From Membranipora membranacea (lineage: Eukaryota; Bryozoa; Gymnolaemata; Cheilostomatida; Membraniporidae): DNA of 64,000 nucleotides. How positions within the stretch are numbered: the first letter of the stretch is position 1; every line of letters starts with the position of its first letter. The DNA lies in NCBI GenBank assembly GCA_914767715.1, contig OU612075.1, forward strand, positions 11,472,001 through 11,536,000, read 5' to 3'. Shown here piece by piece: positions 48,160 through 60,100 of the stretch. The translations under genes were made by a program, and so were the position numbers. Below the pieces are notes generated by a model. It was not told the DNA's origin, searched no databases, and worked only from the letters and a program-made list of their open reading frames with translations.

Positions 48160-51100
48160 CTAGTGAAGATTTTTCCTCTCCTTGCGTGTAGCAGTTAAAG
48201 CCTCCGTTTTCATCATGTTGATATCTGTGTATTCAACGGGTGGTGAGGAGGTAGACCCCATAGATGCCTGCAAAATACGAAGAACACTAGTTTAATTTCA
48301 TTCCTATACCATTATGTGAGCTATTAATACTATGCTTAAGGTCATGGATTCCTTAAACAAACTTCCCACTTTTTGACACTTCAAACAGGTAGACAAGACG
48401 TTGATCTTGCCAGACAAGGATGCTAAAATCAGGTCCCTTGTTCCACAGGCTAGAATAAACTATGCCTATGGTGTGTGATTGTGAAATCTACTAGTGCGAG
48501 TTGTTACAATCATGTCAAACTAGGTACAGACATTGCTAGAGTATTTGTGGATATTTTATGCACCATCAACCTGGACATTTGTAGGAAATGGTAGGAGAAC
48601 ACAAATATTACATAAGCACCCAAGCAGACACAACCAAAAAGAAAACGTAAGAGGAAGATTTACTTATATTTAAATAACATAAATACATAATACACTGTTG
48701 CTATTGGTTTCCTTAGGCAGAATAACGTAATCAAGTTTGTTTATCTTTTAAGGAATTGTCTGCTCTCAGGTTGATGAAGGATAACTCTAAGTAGAAAAAC
48801 TCACAGAAAACTTTCTGGGTTTCGGTGATATAAGATTGTCGTTGTAGTTGTTGTTGTAAGACAGCTCAACGTATTCAACAGGCGGAGAGGCAAAAGGTTT
48901 CTGTCAAACCATATTATATAATGATTAGTTAATTGCCACCACATTATCCAGTTAAGAAGCGGGATATTGAAAGTGGAAAGTACATAAAAGGTAAGTGTTC
49001 CACAATCACTTTCATTTATTCAAATACTTTTAAAAAAAATTCATTTTTTTAAATACTAGTGCTTTACAATGATTACAAGGTACCAGTATTTAAAAAAATG
49101 AATTAGCAAGGACCCGGCTGAAAAAAATGGTTTTTGCAAAAGAGTATGAAAGTTTAATACAGGTAAATAATAACAAATACACTTCACCACACCAACCAAA
49201 TAGTACCTATAGACGAGTGCTTGCCTATACTAATACTCACATTAGGTTTCATCGGTCTACCAGGTGCTTGGGGTCTGGCAGGTGGTATAGGATATGCTCC
49301 TGTGTTTCTGGCAGCTGGAGCTGGAGGAGCGGCAGGTAGCACATTAGGTCGGGGAGGCGGGACATCATAAACCTAACGGTAAGTAAGTAAGGGATATACA
49401 GATTATCATCACCATGATGCAATTTTCTGGAATTTCCAGAACATAACGACATAATGGAGTAATATGTAGCATAGCGAAGAAACAGGATTAATCATAGAAC
49501 TCCACCCATATATATGACTGATCTTAGATCGTGATATATATATATATATATATATTTGTTTGTCATACATTGAGAAAAAATCCAGGACAGTGACAGACGG
49601 TGTTTATGTTGTAATAGCCATGACAGCTTTGTCTTATGTCATTGTATTTCATATCCAGGGAGTGTTATCTGCAGGAGGAAGCTGAGTTTGTAAACAGTGC
49701 AGGTCACACTTTATAATTTCAACATTCCGCGTTTGTCATCTTCCACATTGAGTAACGCAATGGCAAAGATGTAGTTTACAGAAATTGAAAAAGATAGCAA
49801 TATGCACTTCTCTGAAATATGGCATAGTGTAACGCCCTATTCCCCCTACGCTTTGCATGAGATAATTTTGAATAACACTACTTCTTGGTTCATCTTAGAA
49901 CTTGTAAAGCTTAAGTTTATGTTGTCCTCATGTAGTTTAAAAATACCTTGCATGCAATTACAAAGGATGGACTTCATTATTTGTTAAGGTATAATTAGAT
50001 ATTAATGATGACACAGTTACTCCTGTTAATTTCAACTCACCCTGTTAATTCAGACAATGTATGTTGGTCCCTTTTGTCCAAATTTTAATGTATTCTTATT
50101 TCCTTAATTAGGATAAAATTTGGTGGTTCCTTGTTCAAATAAAATTTATCCATTCATTTGATTTATCAAGGTTTTTAAAAGTTTATGATTAAAGTTTATT
50201 ATTCTCTTACCGAGTCGTCCCCCTCTTCATCTTCCGACGTGACGGTCTCATCACTAGAGGAGTTATCATCCCTTCTCTGTGGTAACTTAATCTCACTGCT
50301 CATCTGTAGGTGTGCCATTACATGATCGGGCATATCAAAACTCTCACTGTCACTAAAACACATCAAACAGGGTATATTATGAGTTTGAGATTTTGTGAAT
50401 GTTGTTGATGTTCAAGAGTATCCCAAAATACAAATAATGGAATTCCCAGGGATAATCTTGAAGTTCAGGTCAATGAGAGCAGAGTTTGAGGAAATATACC
50501 CGGGAATAACATGCTAGAATTGCATTCTGGGAACTGGAAAGGCTGTGACAACTCAATCGCTGAAGACTTTATGATTCTCACCGATGTTGTTTTTGTTTTG
50601 TCTTTCAATTATATGGCATGATATTTCATCCATGTAGTTAGTATGTGATATTTGAATAAATTAAGAAATGGGATTCACCAACACCGTAAAAATTTGGCAC
50701 CGAATTTCGAAGGGAGTGATTTGCGTTCAGTTAATTACTTACAATTCGACCAGCCTGTAACTGTGTGAAATCAACAATAAGTGCATTCATTGAGAACCTC
50801 AACAGCAGTAATGTCACAAATATAGATATATCAATAATGGAAACCATTATAACCTGATTTACTGAAGAGGAGTACACTTAAGCTAGAGTTAAGTTAAGCT
50901 AGTTAGTCTTTGGGTGACTTAATGTAAGTAAACACCAATTTAGGCTAGCTAAGGTGGCAGTTTATATAAAGTGATAGGGTTGGGTTTATATTAGCTAGTA
51001 ATAAATTTCACTGCGTGAAATTTCAAACTTTTCCTCCTGCGAATACTTCCTCCTCTGAGATAGCAAATTGTGTGACAAATTTTGTTGAATACATGAAATA

Positions 51101-54100
51101 CCAATCGTAGAACCAATATACATTAATTTCAAGCTGGTACGATGTTGGCTCGCAATTCATAACCTCAAGATTTCTAAATTATGTGCATAAATCTCTTAGA
51201 AGAAGTTAATCAAGTTAGGTAATGATAGCAGATAGTAAGTTCTTCTCAGTGAATGTGCTGTGCAATGACAGTAGAAGCCAGAAGCAGGTACCCAACGTGT
51301 TTGCTCTAATTGGTTCGGGAATTCAACCTTACCAAATAGCACCAACACTTTGGCTAGGAAGCAGGGTGATGCTGCACAGTTTAGTATGTAAGTTAAGTCT
51401 GAATAACATTTAAAGGATAGGGTCAAGGTCGCAATAAAACAATGAGAGCAGTGAACAAAGTTGGAGTTGGAGTTTGTAACAGCTTGCTGACAAAAAGTAG
51501 CATATGCGTTTACTTTAATCTGATTGGCTGTAGGTTCACCCAACAACCAATCAGACCAGAGCAAACACATTGGCTCACAAAAAAGGGAATAAGCGAGTAT
51601 TACATATATGTTTAGTATATTATAGTACCCTTTGGCTGGCTCTTTAGCGTCGTCAACACTGATGACAAAAATATATGAAAAACTGATATGTGTTTAGCGT
51701 GTAATTTGTAGGCTACATATGTGTCACACTCATTTAAAACTCATGCAGTAAGAAATCAGTTTAATGGTCATGTAAAAAAGGTTGGGGAGGGGCTCAAGCG
51801 ATGAAATTGGTGGCAATGATTAAAACGAAAGCCATTCCCAACTATTCCGAAACACCACTGTGCACAACAAAGTATGACTCCCTAGGCGTAATAATAATAA
51901 ACTGCTGGGCTAATTGAAGAGTGCCAGCAACTTGCTATGGAAAATACGCACAACCGTCAGTCAGACATCTCAGTCAGTATGTCCTGAGATCATGGGTGAT
52001 GAAATCTCAGGTGGAAGGGGAGAATGGGCAAACCTCATTCGCTACACATGAAAAAATAGTAGTCTAATAGTCTAATATCGTCATCGACTTACCTGAACAC
52101 CGAATCTCTTGTGAAGGACATGGTTCTCGCAGTTGACTTAATCCTCACTCCGCCTTCAGTCGCCTCCCCTGATTGCGAAGGTTCTGATACAAAAAATGAA
52201 TGTAAAAGTTATATAGGCCTAGCTATTTCATGCTCTAAATATGGCTTTTTTCTAGACACACATGAGACAAGATTTCCAATCCTGAAACTCCCAAGAGGAA
52301 AGGCTAAGGTTAAAGTTTAAGTATGTCTTTTATCTCAGTGAGAGTCATGAAAATAACTCAAAGTCATCAGAATAGTGACAAAGTCTGGGTGTTAATCAAT
52401 TGGTGATCATTCAAATCATTGTCTATGATTCAAATGGTCAGAATCTGTATCAGTGCACTTACTTGGTTTTGGAGGGCGGCTTGGTCCACTCTTTGGTGGC
52501 ACTGGTCTTGTTGGTGGCGCAACATCGTATATATCATCACTAACTGGAGGAGAGTTCCGCCTCGGCGCTTGTACTGGCCTTGATGGGGGCGCAACGTCAT
52601 AGATATCCCCATCGCTTTCCGGCCTTGTGTTATTGTACAAAGGCCTAGTAGGTGGCGCAACGTCATATACATCTTCACTTTCAGGACGTTGATTTGGCAC
52701 AGTATGAGTTGGTTTAATTGCTAAAGCTCTAGTTTGGGGGACAACATCATAGACATCGCTATCAGGTCTGTCTTTTTGTGGTGCTGATGGTGGAGGGACT
52801 CTAGACTTTCCTACAGGTCTTGAAGGTGGCGCTACATCATAAACATCACTGTCAGGCCTATCATAAGCTGTTTTTGAATTATGCACCGGCCTAGTGGGTG
52901 GCGCAACGTCATAAACATCTTCACTCACTGGCCTGGTATAAGGAGTGGGAGGAGGCGCCTTCTTTTTAGCGACAGGTCTAGATGGAGGAGCAATGTCATA
53001 TACATCATCATCTTCATGGTTGCCATGATCTACGGGCCTACTAGGTGGAGCAACATCATAAAAGTCTTTGTCCTCATTCTCAGTCAACGGTGGAGGACCA
53101 TCCATAGCCGTATAATCCTCTTGAGCTTGTTGATCCATCGGTAGATATCCTGATGGTGGGTTTCTACATGTTAACGGCTGCCTAGGCTCATCGTTCGAAG
53201 GTCTAACTTGCATGTTCAGATCAATGCCGTGACTTGAGGACATGTTACCTAGATTATTGTTATCAGCAGCATGACTATACGACTCGATCTCATTGTCCTG
53301 TTTCACTATCTGAGTGGAGGCGTTGATATATTTATGCACTTTGTCGTTGAGCCCGATACATGGAGGGGGCGGGGCTGAAGCTGACCAGTTCTTTGGTATG
53401 TCATAGTGTTCATCAATGGAACGTTTATGTTCACGCTCAAGGGTTGTAAAGTTTACGTAGTCCTCTTGCTCTTCGAGCTGGTCGTATGTCGGTGGGCGTG
53501 GTGGTGGGTTTTCCTGAGAATTTGCAGTTCTAACTGAAGACCGAGTTGAGGCTGTAGGACTCATTGCCTCGTATGTCTCTTGTCTGCAATGAGAAAGGTT
53601 GTAAAGTGGTTAGATTACGGTATTCATACTCACGACATCAAGAAATACATTTTTCAAAAGCGGCAAATAAGCAAATTCAACTAGCAATGCGAGGATGGTC
53701 TAGGTTACTCTCGGATGATAAAGAATTGATGTGATCCAGTAAACCTTTACAAGTTGTTGGTAGTCGCTCAGGTGCTTTGTTCAACAACAAGTTTTTAAAA
53801 ATACTAGCTAGGCACTTATTGGTATGTAAATAACAGAGTATGTAACTGATTTGATTAGTACTCAGTGTACAGAAATATGGGAGCAAGTCTTGATAATTAC
53901 AGACGACCAATCGCAACAACAAGCCAAACTTATGCCACACCTAAGGCTAAATCAGACAGACATAGAGGTTTTTTCCACACCATATAGTCTAATACCTTAT
54001 CTCCATGACTTAGACACAGCCTAACTGAATGCAGTGCCGAAACTTTGGCACACGTCATCAAATAATAGGTTACTCAACAGGATTCAATGTACAACCTCAC

Positions 54101-57100
54101 AATCATATGATTTCAAATCCATGATTCTATTGCCATTTGATAACATTTGATTCCCTAGGATCCCATTCCAAAAAAAACATTTAGCTGTGTCGCTCATCAT
54201 ATGTCTTGCAGCCCTCATAAGCAACAACATTGGCACACATGGGCAAATGTCGACAAAGTGAAAGATGTGGGAAAGTGTGACAGATGTGGAAATTCATTCA
54301 CAAAAACGATAGGTGTAAAAAAGGCTACTAACTTACCCGTCATTGCTGCTGCACTGAGAATTGACATTAGATCGTGTGAGGCCCGATCTACCTCCATTAG
54401 ATGATGACGAAGACCCAAACTCATCTCTGACTCTCGAGGATGCAGAATGCTGCAGGTAAAATGATAAACAACATGTAAAACACAACGGAAAAACTATGGG
54501 TATATTAGTAAGACTGGAGACAAGGTTGGTTGCAACCAGCAGCCAATAGTATTTTAGCGGTCACACATTATTTTAATATCCTTGCAGCAGCTGTGGCCAG
54601 TTGTAACAAAATAGGAGTCATGAGTTTTAGTTCTGCTTTGGACTGCCAGACAGCTGCCATAAAGAAATAATGATTATTGATTGCAAGTCTGTAAACTCTG
54701 TTTATGACAAAGAGATGTGACACCATGTGCAGGAAAATGGGAATTCTGAGCCATGATGACTCATAAGGTGTTTTGGTGACTTAAAGACTTTGTTTTAGGC
54801 TGCTCTTTTGTATCACATCTTATTCTCCATATTTTATTCTATCATGTGAGCGATTTTCAGCTTTAGAATCCAAATATTGAGGAAGTTATGGCCTCTCAAA
54901 CTTCCAAGGTGACGGCAATTTATCGGCAGTAAAAATCAGCCGGCAATCCTTAGGGTACGTCACAGCTAGCTAACCTAGTTGGTCCAAGTGGCGTGATGGT
55001 AGCGTCGTGGACTGAAGGTATAGGGACCCGGGTTCGATTCCCACCCAGGTGTGAATTTTGATCATCAATTATTGTGATTATTAGTGTATTAACTAATAAC
55101 TCATAATGTCTATGTCACATGTCTATGATTGTGACATACCCCAGGGGAAACATCCGCTTATTCCCAATGCCGATTGAAGGCAATCACCTTGAAAGTTTGA
55201 GAGGCCATAACTTCCTCAATATTTGGATTCTAAAGCTGAAAATCGCTCACATGATAGAATAAAATATGGAGAATAAGATGTGATACAAAAGAGCAGCCTC
55301 AAACAAAGTCTTTAAGTGCAGTTATCTGATTGGCTTAAACAAATATACTAGGAGGAAATAAGGAAGTCATTTATAAAATCAATCAGACCATCTGGATATA
55401 TCTTGACATTTGAATACATCTAAGAATAACTCCTTGATTACATACACTCCTTGATTAAATAACTTGGAGTTTTGGGAAAACTAAACGTCCCCTTTAAGTG
55501 ATACCTTGCTTCTATCACCGGTCATGGATCACTGTTATCTTTCCTTATCTGTTCCCAGGGTAGGATTACACATGCTAAATTTAAAATTTGACTTTTGTAG
55601 TATTAAGACTAATAACTAGGTATAACACTCTATTTGATTTGTATCTTGAGAAGGAAGTTACTTCCCAGTGGGTGTTTTAAATTTCAGGCTGAATGTTGAA
55701 AGTTTTAGAAACTGTTTGCAATGAGCAGCAGTCATGCCACGCTGGGACAGCTTTGATATAGCTGATTACCCAAACGGGAGATAGTGATCTGTGTACCACC
55801 CCAAAGATAGCAGCCAAAACTTGCTTTGTTGGCCAAAAGAGGAAGAGGAAGTCATGCAGAATTGAAGTTATTATGCTACTTGGTACGCGAGTTTATAAAA
55901 CACTCTTTTATAGACTGTTCCTACGGACCATTTTCTATTGACTATTTCTGTAGACAAAAGACTATTTCCTAGTAGTCTAAGTGCTCAGACTCCAAGGCGC
56001 AGGGAGTTACTACCGGAGAAGGGGAGAGGAGTTTGATAGCTTGCGCAAGTAACTCCCTGCGCCTTGGAGTCTGAGCACTTAGACTAATTTCCTAGACACT
56101 TCTTTTCGAAATCACTCTTTTGTACCGTCAACATTGGGTTTTTGCAAAAATTCCAAATGACTGTGGGGTATTTTTGATATATTACTTTTCAAAAACAGCT
56201 TTTGTTGATATTTAATTGGTTTGTGGTTTAGTGGAATGATTTGTCTATTGCTCAGTATTCAGCAATAGGTCACAATTTTTTAGGCTGTGTACAATGTAAC
56301 AAGGAAGCCATGTCACAACCGCAACATCATAAAAACAAGCATAGTAAATCCACTATAGATGATGTTTGTAAGATTTGTTGTTGAGGTTTTTAGTCTCAGT
56401 TATTTGAAGTTGGCCTGAACTAGTTGAGGCAGCATTTGTAAAGAAAGTGACCACAGTGTCAGCCAAACTTTGGCACGGTTCATACAAAGTTACAAACTGG
56501 ATAAAAGAATGCAAAGACTTACTATAGAGTTAATATTTCTAGGTAAAGGTACAGGTGAAGTAAGACTAGATTTTCTGTGTGTAGAGGGAAGGTGGGAAGG
56601 GGTACGGTGCGGTGGAGGACGGAAGGGAGCTCTACTAACCGGTACTGGATTCTGGTCTAGAGCTTCTGTTGAAATAAACATCAACACAATGTAACATCAA
56701 GAAGGCAACATCAAGAGTGAAACATCAAGAATGAACAACAAATATGCAGCATCAACAAGAACCTAAATTGAGCATTGAGCATCAACAATATTTAGCACCG
56801 TCAATAATGTAGCATCAACAGTTCAACAACATTGAAAAATAAAACAACAGTTTGCAACATCAACAATACAGCAGGTTGAGAGCAGACATTTATACTCAAA
56901 ACCTTTGCCAGCAACGTTACAACTGTTCCTCTAAAATTACCAATTTTGGGTGTAGTTAGCACCTTGATTTAGTTCAGTAGATGGATGCATTCAGTTCAAC
57001 ATAATGAATATTCAGGCTATGATGATTTTGTCAAATATAATAAGCATGTAGAGAGAGAGAGGCCAGTGGATTTCACAATGTTTTGGTTAACTTCATTGAG

Positions 57101-60100
57101 TAGTAATGATAATATTTGACATAGTAGATAATGACATATCGCATGTTATGGGTTAATTTTGCAATGTTTTCCTGTTTCAAAGGAATGGTAATACTCCCAA
57201 ACTTCTGTGTTGGGTGATAATTTGAAATGAGTGACTCATGAAACACCTTGGGAGCAAGTAACAAGGTTTCCTACCAAAATATTATGAAATACACATAATG
57301 ATGATTATAGGATATTCTAGACCATACAATGATGCATAGCACACAGGACATAGGCCTAGCCACCATAATTAAGGTTTGGATGGCATATTTTCATCAGGTG
57401 AGACATGAAGGTTTGTCAACAAAAACTAATCCCAGAAATTCTCTACTTTCTTACTAAGTTGGTTGTGAGGTGATATTCACAAATAGTCTGAATCACCACG
57501 CCATGGCCACTTCTAATCACAGTTGATGATAACATTATGAGCACAAATTTGTTTGCTTCAGATTTCACCCACCCACGATGTGATATCGGTTCATGAGGTT
57601 CTTGCTCTGGACCATTAGGCAAATATGAGGGATGATAACCACAAGGAAATGTATCACCTTGATACAGGATCCCACCATGTTCAAGCGTGACTTTAGTAGA
57701 GCAAGGAGTAGAGTAAGTCAACTGTTTGCTACCTTGTTTTGGGTTTTACCAATGGTTTTACCACTAGTTGGATTTTCCAAAATCCCTGCTTAAGAGGTTA
57801 AGCACCAATTTTATGAAGTCTGTTTAGAACCCAAGCATACAAGTAGCAATAAATCAATAAACAAAATCAACTTACTTCCGCAAATCATAACCTTTAGGGA
57901 TGGCTCGCTTCGATATAGGCTATCAAAAACGGTTGTTGAGAAATTGAGCACAAATTATATTATGGCTGTTCGTAGTGGAAGCCTCCCAGCAGCCACAAAA
58001 TCCAGTTTATACCTCACATCATACAGCTATTGGAACCTTTAGGGTGGTGGGCATACTTGACAGGTGCCTTATCATATGTTCATACCTTTTAGGGGAGGTG
58101 GGGCATGCTTTGAAAGGGTCTTATCGTATGTCCAAACCTTTTGGTGGTGGTGGAGCGTGCTTAACAGGGGCCTTATCGTATGTTACACCGTTCAGCCTGT
58201 TTCTGGCTATCTCTTCTTGTATGTGCTGGTCATTGTCAGCCAGATATGAGACCTCAGACTGGCGGATCTCCTCTATCTCAGCTCCATTTCGGTTATTATC
58301 TACAGGAAGATAAAACCAAGTGAGAAATAAGACTTTTGCTGTGACTAAATGAGAAATTGGCTGGTTATAGAATTTGTAAGAGATCAAATTTAGCGAAGAG
58401 CTGGCTTGGTCAAACAAGCCTAGTGTAGTCAAGAAGAGGGTTCAAGCAGATTTCAGCAGAGGAACAGATTTCAGCAAAGTGCTCAATCTTGGTCCAAGTC
58501 TAAAAAGGTTCAAGCTTGTAGCCCTGTATTTTTTTAGTTTATTGTCAACAAAACGTCTGAGAATCAGACACTAAGATCAGTTTAGACCCAAAGCTTCAGA
58601 GATAAGATACTCTGGCTAAATAGTCAGAACGAAAAATATGTAGGGCATTGAGGAAAAAATTCAGCATGCATCGCCATAAAAAAACATACAAAGAGTGCTG
58701 ATTTCATGATTCAGTAACACGCAACATGCTTTTGCAAATATTTCGTCAGATTTCAGGAAAATTTACTTTCATAAGTGCTGGAATCAAATGAGGGTCAATG
58801 CGCTCAGCTCAGGATATTGGGTTGTCATTACATGGTGTCAGCAGGGGGGGGGGGGGGAGTAGGTGAATTACAGGTGGATTCCAAACACACACACTGAACT
58901 GACCCATGCGTATATAGGTTTCAAGACTTAGAGAAATTCCTCTTTTATCTACAATTTTCCCACATATAAAGAAACTGGTTAACAGAAAGTTAAACAAACC
59001 ATACAGGTCAAAAAAGTACCATTCATGACACAGCAAAAGAAGGTTATGATGAAATGTGCGAGAAAGTGGGTGCAGTTATTCATGAGTCATCATACAATCC
59101 ACTCCGAAAAAAACATCTCCGTTGATTGGATTTACTGACCATAGAAATTATCGAAGGGACCTGAAAGTTACAATAGAATTCCATTTTGTAAAGGTGTTTT
59201 CACAATAAAATCATGATGCAGCTCTGATGACTTTGAAAACTTAATAACTAGAATTCATCATGATTCATTATTCCTGTTATGGGCCTACACTTTTTTGTTC
59301 TTTGCATGCTGAGAAACATTCCATGTGTCATGTCTGTAGTCTAAGCAAACATTCAGTTGTCTATTTAAGGAAAGACATGACTATTATTTCATCACAGTTA
59401 ACAGCGACCATTGGGGGACAGCAAAGGGGGGAATTGGTATTTTGTAGTTGCCAAGATATCAGGGGCATGTCAGGACGAGCAAGATAACACTGTTGACATG
59501 GGTGTCTGATGATTATTTTCCTCATGGGTTGTGGAACAGGGGACAATTTTTTTCTCCACTTGGTCACAATTTCCCTGATATTGCTTTTGATTATTTAAGT
59601 GTCACAGTTTGAGAAATTTGTAGTGTTCTAAGCTGGTAGCGGTTTCACTTCGATTAACAGCTGAAAACTAGCAGATAACTTCAAAAAATAATTATAAAGC
59701 TTGATACTGTGGGATAGCAAGAGACAGCTAGACTAAAACTAAAGATAGACAGAAAACAGACATATAGGGGCGGGTGACGATACCCGTATATACCGACTTA
59801 CCTTCTGGTTTGGGTTCTGAGGATAAGTTACAGATATGACAAAGTTTTTCAACCCAAGTCATCATTTCTTCCTCGTATTCAGCTGCCAAATAATAGATTC
59901 GACTCTACAATAATACCACAAGAATTCTAAGAGTAGAATGACAATTAAACTTACTTCAGTGCTTAAACATTTGGTCGTAATAATTTTCTCTTCTTGTGAC
60001 AGCTTTTATAACTTTCTTGTAGTAATTTTCAGGGTTTATAGCGAACATTTTTGTTGCCCATCTATTGTAGGAGGTCTGGGCTCTGGAGAGGCGTCACAAG

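Noticed and set aside
52430-53144. Other long ORFs overlapping the GAB repeat exon on both strands
   Set aside because: They are shadows of the repeat-rich exon 52463-53583, which is fixed by splice phase and motif content.
54981-55053. Functional tRNA gene
   Set aside because: B box and D stem are present but the acceptor stem does not pair and other stems are broken; it lies in a repeat.
57891-57918. Possible extra GAB exon reading PISKRAIPKG between exons 4 and 5
   Set aside because: It looks peptide-like in one frame, but exon 4 leaves phase 1, which gives a stop in this segment, while skipping it joins exon 4 to 57690 in frame.
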